From Paraburkholderia monticola (GTDB taxonomy: Bacteria; Pseudomonadota; Gammaproteobacteria; Burkholderiales; Burkholderiaceae): a DNA stretch of 64,000 nt. Positions 1-8,621 of this stretch are shown one piece after another (the stretch's first letter is position 1; the number at the start of each line of letters is the position of its first letter). A program made the translations under genes and the position numbers. The stretch covers positions 140,599-204,598 of the forward strand of contig NZ_LRBG01000036.1 of the NCBI RefSeq assembly GCF_001580545.1, in the 5' to 3' direction. Below the pieces are notes generated by a model that had not been told where the DNA came from, did not search any database, and worked only from the letters and a program-made list of their open reading frames with translations.

Positions 1-78
1 ACGCAATAGGGTCGAGAGTGCTTCTCGCACCCGCTTGTCGTCGTCGACCACATAGACCAGCTCGTTTGCGGATTCCAT
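1..78 (-). CDS. Response regulator, N-terminal fragment (FixJ/NarL-like receiver)
   Basis: Only the first 26 codons lie in the window; the gene runs off the left edge. The peptide contains VYVVDDDKRVREAL, the beta1 strand and acidic Asp cluster that start a receiver domain, so the protein is probably the response regulator of a two-component system. A GGAGG ribosome binding site sits about 6 bases before the ATG. The output domain is outside the window. The FixJ-like assignment is inference from the style of the N-terminus. Confidence 0.75.
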   Translation of the reverse strand, partial: MESANELVYVVDDDKRVREALSTLLR

Positions 79-308
79 GACATTCCTCCGTGGTGCGGAA
101 ATTATAGCCATCGGAACCGTCGCGCGTTTTCCTCGGTTGCCTCGGTTGCCTCGTTCGCCGCGAAGATAACGATCTTGTAACGAACGGGTCAGCTTCGGGA
201 CAGGCGCCACTGCCCAGAATGAAGGCAACTCTTCATCGATGCCGATGGAGAGTTTCAAGGCCTCGTTCCCGGTGAATGCGGCCGCCATGCTCTCGAAGGA
301 GATTCATC

Positions 309-623
309 ATGAAAGCACTGATCAAGGCCGTACTGATTGCCACCGCGCTGAGCGCGCCCGCTTTCGCGTTTGCCCAAACCACCAATGGGCCGGTGACCCG
401 CGCTCAGGTGCGGGCCGACCTCGTTCGGCTCGAACAGGCGGGTTATCGTCCGGCGGGGACCGACCCGTACTATCCCGCCCGCATTCAGGCGGCCGAGGCG
501 AAGGTAGCCGCGCAGAACCAGACTCCCGAGGCGACGTCGGTCGGCGGCGTTGCGGCGGGAACCTCACAGACCGGTGCGCCGCTCGCATCGAACGACGCGT
601 CGCCGCTCTACGCTCATCATTGA
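309..623 (+). CDS. DUF4148 small secreted protein
   Basis: A 104-residue protein with a Sec signal peptide (residues 1-23, ending AFAFAQ) followed by TRAQVRADLVRLEQAGYRP and a DPYYPARIQAAEAKV segment, the signature of DUF4148 proteins that are abundant in Burkholderia. It is expected in the periplasm; its molecular function is unknown. The start was chosen because AAGGAG lies 7-8 bases before this ATG; an in-frame upstream extension has no such site. The C-terminus (ASPLYAHH) lacks the cysteine motif of the two paralogues at 23.3-24.1 kb. It appears monocistronic. Confidence 0.85.
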   Translation: MKALIKAVLIATALSAPAFAFAQTTNGPVTRAQVRADLVRLEQAGYRPAGTDPYYPARIQAAEAKVAAQNQTPEATSVGGVAAGTSQTGAPLASNDASPLYAHH

Positions 624-770
624 GTGCGTGTCATGATGCCGGCTCGACACGACGTGTCGCGGTGTCGAACCGGCCGGAATTTCGCGGTTCCTGGACTTGA
701 AACGTCACTCTCTATTTTCCGCGTTATCCATTCTGCGGCCGCGAAAACTCGCGAACGGTATCGACGTCGC

Positions 771-1694
771 TTATAGATCAGCGGCGGCGGTGTCAGCGGG
801 GATCGCGAAGTTAGCGCGGGCCCATTCGGCAAATTTCGTCGGTGGCTGGCCGGCAACCTTGTCGGCGAGAGCGATTGCGTCGCGCGAATCGACGCCGAGG
901 TACGTGTGCGCCTCGAAGTAGGCGAGCATCGACGCAATGCCGTCGGCGTGAGGAAACCAGCCAGCAAAAACCGCGCGCGGAACCTGCTGGAACGAGAACC
1001 GGTTCCCCAGGCGATTCAGCGTGGCGATGATCTCGTCAAAGCTCAGGAAATCGCCGACGAGCGGCAAATGTTCACCGTGCCCCGCGAGTTCCGGATGCGC
1101 GAATGCACCGGCCACGATACGGCCGATTTCAGTGATGTCGGCCATGTGGATGACCCGTTTCGAGGGGTCGAGCGGGAGCGCCCAACCCATGGCGCCGTCC
1201 GCCTGTTTCTGCGGGGCCATGACGTCGAGCAGATTCTGATAGTAAAACGAAGCAATCACGAACGTGTGATACGCAAATCCGGCTTCGCTCACGATACGAT
1301 CGATCTTCGCCTTGTCCGTGAAATGGGGGACATCGATCTTGCCGCGGCTGATCGTTTCCACGTCCGGCAGCGTCGACCAGATGAAGTGCTTCACACCGGC
1401 GTCTTTCGCCGCGCCCACCGCGGCGCGCGCCTGCCTCGATTCGTCCGGACCCGCTTCCCAGGCATTGGTCACGACGAAAACGCCATGCGCTCCGGCGAAT
1501 GCGGCGCTAAGCGTTTCGGGACGATTGAAGTCCGCCAAAGCGACCTCGTCACCCAGTTTCGGATGGCTGGCCGGATTGCGCGTCAACGCGCGCACCTTGA
1601 ATTGACCACTCGCCTGCAGGGCGCGCACGACGGCGCCACCTTGTTGACCGGTTGCGCCGACGACGGCGATGAGCTTCTTCGGGCGGTTCGACAT
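771..1694 (-). CDS. NmrA-like NAD(P)-binding protein
   Basis: 307 residues. The N-terminal Rossmann motif GATGQQG (residues 13-19) and the following VVRALQASGQFKVRALTR are typical of the NmrA/HSCARG atypical short-chain dehydrogenase group. These act as redox sensors or quinone/isoflavone reductases. No Tyr-x3-Lys catalytic pair is evident, which fits the NmrA group. It is last in a minus-strand series wrbA, yceI, azoR, nmrA that looks devoted to quinone and electrophile stress. The substrate cannot be told from sequence. Confidence 0.85.
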   Translation of the reverse strand: MSNRPKKLIAVVGATGQQGGAVVRALQASGQFKVRALTRNPASHPKLGDEVALADFNRPETLSAAFAGAHGVFVVTNAWEAGPDESRQARAAVGAAKDAGVKHFIWSTLPDVETISRGKIDVPHFTDKAKIDRIVSEAGFAYHTFVIASFYYQNLLDVMAPQKQADGAMGWALPLDPSKRVIHMADITEIGRIVAGAFAHPELAGHGEHLPLVGDFLSFDEIIATLNRLGNRFSFQQVPRAVFAGWFPHADGIASMLAYFEAHTYLGVDSRDAIALADKVAGQPPTKFAEWARANFAIPADTAAADL

Positions 1695-1734
1695 GTTGCT
1701 GCTCCAGTGAGAATGTTACTGACGCGACGCGGCT

Positions 1735-2340
1735 TCACGCGGCGAGGGCGGCGGTCTCCGTCTTCGCCGAGGCGAGCGCCGCGCTGCGTGCGTCCGGACC
1801 CATCGCCACGCCTTCCGCGCGAATGAATGTGATGTCCGTGATGCCGAGGAATCCGAAGGCCGCCTTCAGATAGGCTTCCTGATGATCGAAGACGGCGGCT
1901 GGCGACCCTTCGCTATAAACGCCACCGCGCGAGGACGCGACGACCAGCTTCTTGCCGCCGCACAGTCCGACCGGGCCGCGGTCCCCGTAGCGGAACGTCC
2001 TGCCGGCCACCGAGATGCGGTCGATCCAGGCCTTCAGTTGCGAGGGGATACCAAGGTTGTACATCGGCGCGCCGATGACGACGATATCGGCTGCCAGGAA
2101 CGCCTCGAGCGCGGCCTCGCCGAGCGCAATGTCGTCCTTCAACGCATAGTCGACCGGCGCGCCCTGGGCGGCCGCGAGATGTGCCGCTGTCAGATGTCCG
2201 ATCGGTGTGCTGGCAAGATCGAGACGGGTGACGGCAAGGCCCGGACAGTGCCCCTGGAAGGTCGCAACGGCATCGGCTGACAGATCACGGCTCACGGAGC
2301 CGGGCCCAAGGATGCTGGAATCGATGTGCAGTAGTTTCAT
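1735..2340 (-). CDS. azoR: FMN-dependent NADH-azoreductase
   Basis: 201 residues, the usual AzoR length. It reduces azo bonds and quinones by two-electron transfer from NAD(P)H through FMN as a cytoplasmic dimer. Seen: the FMN phosphate loop SSILGPGSVSR (8-18), the PMYNLGIPSQLKAWIDRI segment near residue 95 that packs on the flavin, and a later glycine-rich SSRGGVY loop. It lies 40 bases upstream of the NmrA-like gene and just after yceI on the same strand, so co-transcription is likely. Confidence 0.92.
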   Translation of the reverse strand: MKLLHIDSSILGPGSVSRDLSADAVATFQGHCPGLAVTRLDLASTPIGHLTAAHLAAAQGAPVDYALKDDIALGEAALEAFLAADIVVIGAPMYNLGIPSQLKAWIDRISVAGRTFRYGDRGPVGLCGGKKLVVASSRGGVYSEGSPAAVFDHQEAYLKAAFGFLGITDITFIRAEGVAMGPDARSAALASAKTETAALAA

Positions 2341-2361
2341 AAGGCTGATCTCCGAGCGGCA

Positions 2362-2946
2362 TTACTGCTTGAGCGCTTCGGCCGAAATCAGCAGCTTCGT
2401 CTTCATACTGAAACCGTAGGTCTTGCCAAAGTCGACGCCGAAGTCGCTGCGATCGAATTCGCCCACTGCATCGACGCCACATACTTCGCGCTTGAGCATC
2501 GGATGCGGGATGCACTTGAACGAGTCGATTTTCAGCGTCAGCGGTTTGGTCACGCCGTGCATCGTCAGGCTGCCGACGACATAGGCCGGTTCGTCGCCCT
2601 TGAAGCGGATCGTGCCTTTATAGGTCGCTTCGGGAAACTTCGACGCATCGAAGAACTGATCCGTCTGCAGGTCCTGGTCGAGCTTCGTGCTACCCGTGTG
2701 AACCGACGCGACGTCGGTCGTCACTTCGACATTGCCGGTCTTCGCCGCGCGATCGAGCGTGACCGTGCCCTGCGATCTGTCGAACTTGCCGCGCCAGACC
2801 GACAGACCGCCGATGTGATCAGCCTCGAAGCTCGGGTACGTATGGCTCGGGTCAAACTGGTACGTCGACACGTCCGCGAATGCGGAGAACGACAGAGAGG
2901 CGGCGAAGGCGCCGGCCGCGATCATCAGATGCTTCTTCACAAACAA
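2362..2946 (-). CDS. YceI family periplasmic lipocalin-like protein
   Basis: 194 residues with a signal peptide cleaved after about residue 24 (AFA/DVSTYQFDPSHTYPSFEADH). The mature part is a full YceI domain: the S-H-TYPSFEADHIGG start, the GTVTLDRAAKTGNVEV strands, and the FKGDEPAYVVGSLTMHGV core. YceI proteins form a lipocalin-like barrel that binds polyisoprenoid or quinone-type ligands, which fits the adjacent quinone reductases. The tail is LLISAEALKQ. A possible remnant of a second YceI tail lies just downstream of wrbA (3004-3060). Confidence 0.9.
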   Translation of the reverse strand: MFVKKHLMIAAGAFAASLSFSAFADVSTYQFDPSHTYPSFEADHIGGLSVWRGKFDRSQGTVTLDRAAKTGNVEVTTDVASVHTGSTKLDQDLQTDQFFDASKFPEATYKGTIRFKGDEPAYVVGSLTMHGVTKPLTLKIDSFKCIPHPMLKREVCGVDAVGEFDRSDFGVDFGKTYGFSMKTKLLISAEALKQ

Positions 2947-3003
2947 TCTCCTTGAGAAACTGCCGCGCTCATGCGCGGATACGGTGCTGCGCCGCCTCTA
3001 CGC

Positions 3004-3060
3004 TTATTTGCTAGCGGCGATGTGAAACTTGATCTGCACGTCGTTCGGGGCGCAGGCAGA
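3004..3060 (-). pseudogene. Possible C-terminal remnant of a second YceI-like gene
   Basis: Just after the wrbA stop, another minus-strand frame ends NDVQIKFHIAASK-stop, resembling the final beta strand and tail of YceI proteins. No body of a gene precedes it: the frame runs into the wrbA coding region. It may be debris of a tandem yceI duplication or a chance resemblance. The identification rests on about 13 residues only. Confidence 0.25.
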
Positions 3061-3110
3061 ACTCGGCCTGCGCCCGTCGTCCGCGCAACGAGGTGACTGG
3101 TTATGCGTGG

Positions 3111-3710
3111 TCAGGCAAACAGCTTGTTTGCCGTCCTGGCGATCAGTGCGCCCTGATGACGCGCGCCCTCGAGTTCGATCGCGCTCGGCTGTCGTTGACC
3201 TTGTCCGCCGGCGATGGTCGTTGCTCCATAAGGGGCGCCGCCCACGATTTCGTCCAGCGTCATTTGCCCTTGATGGCTGTACGGCAGGCCAACGATGACC
3301 ATCCCGAAGTGCAGCAGGTTGGTGATGACGGAAAACAGCGTCGTTTCTTGTCCGCCGTGCTGACTGGCGGTCGAGGTGAAGGCGCCACCCACCTTGCCGT
3401 TGAGCGCGCCGCTCATCCACAGCCCGCCGGCCTGATCCAGAAACGTGGCCATCTGGGAGGAGATGCGGCCGAACCGCGTCGGCGTACCAACGATGATCGC
3501 GTCGTAGTTGGCCAGATCAGCGACTGCCGCGACGGGCGCTTGCTGATCGAGCTTGAAGAATGCCGCCTTCGCTACATCCAACGGCGCCGTTTCAGGAACC
3601 CGCTTGACATCGACTGTGGCGCCCGCCGAGCGCGCGCCTTCCGCCACGGCTTCCGCCAACGTTTCGATGTGTCCATACGATGAGTAATACAACACCAGAA
3701 CCTTCGACAT
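3111..3710 (-). CDS. wrbA: NAD(P)H:quinone oxidoreductase, WrbA family
   Basis: 199 residues from the ATG preceded by AAAGGAG; a 9-codon upstream extension lacks a better site. WrbA is a tetrameric FMN flavoprotein that reduces quinones fully to quinols. Seen: flavodoxin-type phosphate loop YYSSYGHIETLAEAV (8-22), the PTRFGRISSQMATFLDQAGGLW region near residues 77-98, and the GGAFTSTASQHGGQETTL motif at about 108-125, all WrbA hallmarks. It heads the yceI-azoR-nmrA series on the minus strand. Confidence 0.93.
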   Translation of the reverse strand: MSKVLVLYYSSYGHIETLAEAVAEGARSAGATVDVKRVPETAPLDVAKAAFFKLDQQAPVAAVADLANYDAIIVGTPTRFGRISSQMATFLDQAGGLWMSGALNGKVGGAFTSTASQHGGQETTLFSVITNLLHFGMVIVGLPYSHQGQMTLDEIVGGAPYGATTIAGGQGQRQPSAIELEGARHQGALIARTANKLFA

Positions 3711-3865
3711 TTCGAACTCCTTTCTCTTGCGAGACATAGTTGCCGCCCTTGTGGAACAACCTAGATTCGACGACGCGCAGTTGCATTGCGGTAGCTGATC
3801 GTCATCGACCTGCGTGAGATCGCACGGGCATTTTCTTCCAGATAATTCGGGGAATCATCACGCTG

Positions 3866-4231
3866 CTAGGACGGCATGGAATCCAGAAAGACGTAGAGCG
3901 CGGCAATCTTCTCGTCGCGAACGATGATCACATCCACGCCCGTATAGTCCGGGGCCTCACCGCGCAGGCCTGAACCCCATGCGAGGCGGCCAGCGTTGTG
4001 GAGCGCCTGAGCCGCACCGTGCGGCGTATAGGCGAAATGCGGATGCGTGGCGCGCAGTTCCCCGGCGAACGCGTCGAGAGCGTCGCGCCCGACGATGACA
4101 CCGTGAGGCGTATAGATCTCGCAGTCCTCGGCGTAGAGTTCCTCGATTGCTTCGCGCCGGCGAGTGACGTCCCCTTCGCCGAAGACTTCCTGAAGGTTGC
4201 GATACAGCAGTTCGTTGATGCGGTCGGTCAT
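3866..4231 (-). CDS. SnoaL-like / NTF2-like small protein
   Basis: 121 residues, a ketosteroid-isomerase/SnoaL-like cone fold: an N-terminal helix (INELLYRNLQEVFGEGDVTRRREAIEELYAEDCEIYTPHG) followed by strands and the end DVIIVRDEKIAALYVFLDSMP. The start is the ATG after AAGGAG. The family includes isomerases, cyclases and proteins of unknown role; the sequence does not say which. It is divergent from the LysR gene at 4415 and upstream of wrbA on the same strand, so it may belong to the same LysR-controlled redox set. Confidence 0.8.
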   Translation of the reverse strand: MTDRINELLYRNLQEVFGEGDVTRRREAIEELYAEDCEIYTPHGVIVGRDALDAFAGELRATHPHFAYTPHGAAQALHNAGRLAWGSGLRGEAPDYTGVDVIIVRDEKIAALYVFLDSMPS

Positions 4232-4252
4232 GTCGATTCTCCTTGCTGATTG

Positions 4253-4310
4253 ACCGGGGACCCAACCCGGTCTGGCCCCGCAGCGTTTGAGCAAAGCGAT
4301 GCTGCATCGC
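4253..4310. promoter_or_regulatory. Dyads between snoaL-like and lysR genes (candidate operator)
   Basis: The divergent intergenic region has two perfect dyads: ACCGGG-N7-CCCGGT at 4253-4271 and GCGATGCTGCATCGC at 4296-4310 (7-base arms around one central base). LysR proteins usually bind dyads in the gap between themselves and a divergent target. Binding here is inference. Confidence 0.45.
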
Positions 4311-4414
4311 AGTGCTGATCGCGCGCCGGCCAGAAACTCATGGGAGACAAATCTACGGCCGCGTGCTACTTTTCGAAATAGAAATGACTGAAAACCATCG
4401 TTGCAAAATTGTCG

Positions 4415-5368
4415 ATGTCCAGGTTGCCTGACTTTGAAGGGTTCGCGATGTTCGCGAAGGTCGCCGAAGAAGGTTCATTCGCCGCGGCTGCCGCGGCAAT
4501 GGGCGTGTCGGTTGCGACGGTTTCCCGGGCGGTCGCCCGTCTCGAAGAGCGGCTCGGAGGCAGACTTTTTAATCGCACCTCCCGACGATTCGCGCTCACG
4601 GACTATGGCCATCTGCTTGCCGAGCGCGCGTCCAGAATCTATGCCGACGCCGAGGAGGCCGAGGATTTCGCGCGTGAGACGTCGAGCCGGCCGCGTGGCC
4701 TGGTCAAGCTCGCCGCACCGCTGTCGTTCGGCGTGCAATGGGTTGCGCCGCTGTTGCCAGAGTTTTTTCAAACCTATCCTGACATTGCCGTCGAACTTCA
4801 TCTCACGGATGCCCATGCCGATCTGATCGGCGATGGGTTCGACGCCGCGCTGCGTATTGCCATCATGGAAGATTCTTCGTTGGCGGCGCGTCTCATTGCT
4901 CCGATGCGGCGGATGGTGGTGGCGTCTCCAACTTACCTGTCCCGCTATGGTCGCCCGCAGCACCCGCATGATCTTGGCGCGCACCAATGCTTTACCTACG
5001 TCAACAGGAGCAAACGGGACGTTTGGCGCTTCACCCACACGAATGGCGAGCAATGCGCGATCACACCGAGCGGAGCGCTGCGGACGACGAACGCGGAAGC
5101 ACTACTGCCCACGCTGCTTGCGGGATTCGGCATCGCAGAGCTTCCCGAGTTCGTTGCCACTCAGTATGTCGCGGACAAACAGCTTGAACCGATTTTGACG
5201 GAGTGGCACTTGCCGGAAGGCGGGTTGTATTTCGTCACCCCCACTGTTCGGGCGAGGCCGGCAAAGGTGAGTGCTTTGGCCGATTTCTTCATATCCAGAC
5301 TCGCCGCGGCGCAATGGAATGCCGGGACGCTGACGGGCTCCAGGCGATCTGCGCGGCGCAGCAGATGA
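4415..5368 (+). CDS. LysR-type transcriptional regulator
   Basis: 317 residues. N-terminal winged helix (FEGFAMFAKVAEEGSFAAAAAAMGVSVATVSRAVARLEERLGGRLFNRTSRR, about 4-60) and a full periplasmic-binding-like effector domain with the RGLVKLAAPLSFG linker. The ATG was chosen over a TTG two codons upstream; neither has a strong ribosome site. It is divergent from the SnoaL-like gene and probably regulates it and the wrbA-yceI-azoR-nmrA genes, whose products fit a response to quinones or electrophiles. Confidence 0.9.
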   Translation: MSRLPDFEGFAMFAKVAEEGSFAAAAAAMGVSVATVSRAVARLEERLGGRLFNRTSRRFALTDYGHLLAERASRIYADAEEAEDFARETSSRPRGLVKLAAPLSFGVQWVAPLLPEFFQTYPDIAVELHLTDAHADLIGDGFDAALRIAIMEDSSLAARLIAPMRRMVVASPTYLSRYGRPQHPHDLGAHQCFTYVNRSKRDVWRFTHTNGEQCAITPSGALRTTNAEALLPTLLAGFGIAELPEFVATQYVADKQLEPILTEWHLPEGGLYFVTPTVRARPAKVSALADFFISRLAAAQWNAGTLTGSRRSARRSR

Positions 5369-5459
5369 TCGTTCATCGGGAATAGCCACATCGCGGCGCG
5401 AAAGGCGGCCATTTTGCCGCCTTCGAGCAACCGGAACTAGCGCGATGGTTCGCACGCTC

Positions 5460-6374
5460 CTACGCGCGATGCGCGGAGACCAGCCACTGCACAAAGGCGT
5501 GAACTGCACTGGACCTCGCATGCTCCGCAAGATGTGCGACGTAGAAGCCGTAGCCAGGCAACGCGAACGGATGCACTTTCATGAGCGCTCCGCTCAGCAG
5601 TGCCTGCTCCAGCACGATGTCGCTGCACAGCGCGATGCCCTGCCCGGCGAGTACGGCGTCGATTGCATGGAGCTCTTCCCGAAAGCTCAAATCACGCTTG
5701 CTGCGAAGAGGCGTGGATGCGGATACCGGAACACCCGAAGCAGAAAACCAGCGCGGCCAGCAAGGCGCTTCGGGATCGCCATTCGTCCACTCGTAATGGA
5801 TCAGAGGAAATCGAAGCAGGTCCAGCGCCGCTATCGGGAGAGCATTGTCTGTCCCGAGGAGGCCGGGGCTAGCCACCGGGTAGAACGCGTCGCGCGCGAT
5901 CTCCCTGGATACCAGACCTTTTGGCGCCGAGTGCGCGTAGCGGATCGCGACGTCTGCTTCGCCTGCGTCCAGGTCGAGGACTGCATCGGTACCGATGATC
6001 TGCAGCGGAATATCGCGGTGAGACTCGTGCCATAGCGACAACCGCGGAACCAGCCAGCGACTCGCGAAGGCATTCGGGCTGGTGATCCGTAGTGCGCTCG
6101 TGCCACCCATTTCGGCAACCATGGAGAGGGCATCCGCGAATGAATCGAATCCCCTGCGCAGGGCCGGATAGAGAAGTTGTCCGGCAGCGGTGAGCCGAAT
6201 GGGGCGTGGCCGCCGCGCAAACAGTTGCCTGCCGCACGCTGCTTCCAGCGTGCGGATCTGGTGGCTCAGGGCCGTGGGCGTCACGTTGAGCTCTTGCGCG
6301 GCGTCCTTGAAACTGCGATGCCGCGCAATCGCCTCGAACGCCTGCAGCGAACGCAACGGAGGCAACTTCCGCAT
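5460..6374 (-). CDS. LysR-type regulator, GcvA-like subgroup
   Basis: 304 residues. It starts MRKLPPLRSLQAFEAIARHRSFKDAAQELNVTPTALSHQIRTLE, the GcvA/AmpR-like form of the LysR helix-turn-helix, with FARRPRPIRLTAAGQLLYPALRRGFD next. The effector domain ends HAFVQWLVSAHRA. It is divergent from the FAD-linked oxidase at 6510, its most likely target. A TGA-N7-TCA dyad, a textbook T-N11-A LysR box, lies 11 bases before its start codon, which suggests autoregulation. Confidence 0.92.
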   Translation of the reverse strand: MRKLPPLRSLQAFEAIARHRSFKDAAQELNVTPTALSHQIRTLEAACGRQLFARRPRPIRLTAAGQLLYPALRRGFDSFADALSMVAEMGGTSALRITSPNAFASRWLVPRLSLWHESHRDIPLQIIGTDAVLDLDAGEADVAIRYAHSAPKGLVSREIARDAFYPVASPGLLGTDNALPIAALDLLRFPLIHYEWTNGDPEAPCWPRWFSASGVPVSASTPLRSKRDLSFREELHAIDAVLAGQGIALCSDIVLEQALLSGALMKVHPFALPGYGFYVAHLAEHARSSAVHAFVQWLVSAHRA

Positions 6375-6385
6375 TTGTTCAGTCT

Positions 6386-6404
6386 AGATGAAGTTTACTC
6401 ATCT
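6386..6404. promoter_or_regulatory. LysR box in the divergent lysR / FAD oxidase promoter
   Basis: Perfect dyad AGATGA-N7-TCATCT containing T-N11-A, with an A/T-rich centre, just before the GcvA-like lysR gene and about 105 bases before the FAD oxidase start. Location and symmetry match known LysR operators; binding is inferred. Confidence 0.6.
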
Positions 6405-6509
6405 GAAAGCTGAATTCTTTGATTTTGCTTCGCCGCCTCGGTAATGCAACCATCCAGCGATCGAACCTTGAATTCCGGCTTCAGCTCTAGCGAACGCGAA
6501 GGAGGCAAG

Positions 6510-7907
6510 ATGAGCACGCAAACGGAGTCGTCCCATGTCTCGAAGGACGAAATCGACGCGGCCTCGCGTCAGGTCGAACAATTGCGTGACACGCTTCGCG
6601 GCACGTTGACCATGCCTCGCGATCCGGATTACGACGAGGCGCGCCGGGTCTGGAACGGGACCGTTGACAAGCGGCCGGCCATGATCGTCTATTGTGCTGA
6701 CGCTGACGACGTGGTCGCCGCCGTGCGCTTCGCCAGGTCGGTTGATTCGCGAGTGGCGGTGCGCAGCGGCGGTCACAACGTGGCGGGCCTTTCAGTCTGC
6801 GATGCAGGCATCGTCATCGATCTCTCGCGGATGAAACAGATTGACGTCGACGCTGATCGGCGCATCGTGCGTGCGGAGGCTGGCCTCAACCTCGGCGAGT
6901 TCGATCGGGCCACGATGGCCCACGGCCTCGCGACGACGACGGGTGTCATCAGCGACACGGGCATTGCCGGCCTGACGTTGGGCGGTGGGTTCGGCAAGCT
7001 CGGCCGCAAATACGGGTTGACTTGCGACAACCTCGTCGCCGTCGAAATGGTCACTGCCGACGGGCAAAAACTGTTAGCGAACGACAGCGAACATCCCGAC
7101 CTGTTCTGGGCCGTCCGGGGCGGTGGAGGCAACTTCGGCATCGCGACAGCCTTTCACTTGCAGCTTCACCGGCTGGATCCCGAGTTGCTCGTTTGCTCTT
7201 TGCTGTACCCGTTCGAGCAGGCACGCGCGGCATTACGCTTTTATGATCAGTTCGCGCGCAATGCACCAGATGAGGTGAGCGCAGACGCTGCATTCGTCGC
7301 CAATTCGTCCGGCGAGCGTTTCTTCAACCTATCGGCTTGCTATGTCGGCGCGCCCGAGTCTGGTCGAGAGGTTCTCGAGACGCTGATGGCGTTAGGCTCT
7401 CCAGTCGACTGTCGCCTCGAGCGCGTACCCTACCTCCAGATTCAATCAAACGGCGACAGCGTATTTCCGCGAGGCCGGAGGTACTACTGGAAGGCGCAGT
7501 TCCTGCGAGAGATCCACGATGGCGCGATCGAAGCGTTAATGGACGCCTATGAACGCTCGCCTTCGCCGTCGTCGCTGCTGGTCTTTCAGCATGTGGGGGG
7601 AGCCATCGCCCGCGTCGCCAGGTCCGCGACCGCGTACCTGCATCGCGATGCCAACTTCGACTGCTTTCCCGTCGCCATCTGGGACGATGCAGCCGAAGAT
7701 GCCGCGAACGTGCAATGGGCGCGTAGCGTATGGGAAGCGTTAAGGCCGTATTCAACCGGAGGCGTCTATCCAAACAGCCTCGGTGATGAAGGCGACGAGC
7801 GCGTGAAGGAAGCCTATGGCGATAATTATTCGCGGCTGGCTTCCATAAAACGCCAGTACGATCCCGACAACTTCTTTCGCATGAATCAGAACATCGTTCC
7901 CGCCTGA
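6510..7907 (+). CDS. FAD-linked oxidase, BBE (berberine bridge enzyme)-type
   Basis: 465 residues from the ATG after GAAGGAGG. An N-terminal FAD_binding_4 (PCMH) domain has VRSGGHNVAG near residue 90; its His is the usual site of covalent FAD attachment in this family. The GLTLGGGFGKLGRKYGLTCDNLV stretch follows, and a C-terminal BBE segment (YGDNYSRLASIKRQYDPDNFFRMNQNI) closes the protein. Members oxidise sugars, alkaloids or secondary metabolites with O2. The substrate here is unknown. No signal peptide is seen. It is divergent from the GcvA-like regulator. Confidence 0.9.
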   Translation: MSTQTESSHVSKDEIDAASRQVEQLRDTLRGTLTMPRDPDYDEARRVWNGTVDKRPAMIVYCADADDVVAAVRFARSVDSRVAVRSGGHNVAGLSVCDAGIVIDLSRMKQIDVDADRRIVRAEAGLNLGEFDRATMAHGLATTTGVISDTGIAGLTLGGGFGKLGRKYGLTCDNLVAVEMVTADGQKLLANDSEHPDLFWAVRGGGGNFGIATAFHLQLHRLDPELLVCSLLYPFEQARAALRFYDQFARNAPDEVSADAAFVANSSGERFFNLSACYVGAPESGREVLETLMALGSPVDCRLERVPYLQIQSNGDSVFPRGRRYYWKAQFLREIHDGAIEALMDAYERSPSPSSLLVFQHVGGAIARVARSATAYLHRDANFDCFPVAIWDDAAEDAANVQWARSVWEALRPYSTGGVYPNSLGDEGDERVKEAYGDNYSRLASIKRQYDPDNFFRMNQNIVPA

Positions 7908-7937
7908 GTACGTTCGGCTGCAGGTGTTCCTTTCGCG

Positions 7938-8621
7938 CTACCGCTGTAGATCGGCGCCGTGTCGGCGTTGCGGGGCGCCGGCGATCGGTGCCTCGAGAAG
8001 GCAACCAAACTCACGGGCAAAGTCAACAGAGACGCGCGCGTGAACGGCACCCTGCTTGTCGAAGAACCGCTGGGTTCCTTCAAGAGTGAACACACCTTCA
8101 TGCCAGATGTTCGGATGGATGTAGAGACCTTGCTGTCCATCAAAGCGAAAGCACACGAACTTCTCCGGAGCTATGTCGTCCCCGGGCAACGCCAGGGGAA
8201 CGTAGAACGGACGATGGTCGAGAGGAAAGAACAGTTGTCCGCCGTCTGGATGGTAGTTCGCGTGCCAAAGCAACATGCGTTCCGGGACATGGGTGTGGTT
8301 CTCGCGGGATGCTTCAGGCTCCGTTGCGTACGCAAGGACGTAGTTGCCGCCCACAGCCTCGTTTCGACCGTAGAGAATGTCCCCGCGCCATTCGCTCACA
8401 AACGTGCCTTCGGTGGTGCCTGCCTCGTCACCGGTTCCGGCGTCAACGGGTCTTGTGCCCACTGCCGGCCACTGCACGATTTCGATGGAGCATTCGCGCG
8501 GGTCTGCTACGAGCTTGCCGAATCCATCGAGCGTGATAGGGGTCGCGTCGACCACGGGCATTGACACGCGCCGTAGGCCGGCAGGAAGGGCGGGATTGAG
8601 GTAGTCGATTTCTTGGTTCAT
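7938..8621 (-). CDS. Ureidoglycolate lyase (AllA)-like protein
   Basis: 227 residues. The C-terminal half has the features of the AllA cupin family: FYVPLALPGDDIAPEKFVCFRF, then GLYIHPNIWHEGVF with the metal-region histidines, and a Phe-Gly-rich end. AllA splits ureidoglycolate to glyoxylate and urea in purine degradation. The N-terminal part (about 60-110) is longer than in E. coli AllA and rich in Gly/Glu. No allantoin or purine genes are adjacent, so a different small-acid substrate is possible. It is convergent with the FAD oxidase, whose stop is 30 bases away. Confidence 0.7.
   Translation of the reverse strand: MNQEIDYLNPALPAGLRRVSMPVVDATPITLDGFGKLVADPRECSIEIVQWPAVGTRPVDAGTGDEAGTTEGTFVSEWRGDILYGRNEAVGGNYVLAYATEPEASRENHTHVPERMLLWHANYHPDGGQLFFPLDHRPFYVPLALPGDDIAPEKFVCFRFDGQQGLYIHPNIWHEGVFTLEGTQRFFDKQGAVHARVSVDFAREFGCLLEAPIAGAPQRRHGADLQR

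Noticed and set aside
906..1826. 306-codon plus-strand frame opposite the NmrA-like gene
   Set aside because: Arg/His/Val-rich translation without domain; the minus-strand product has a clear Rossmann motif.
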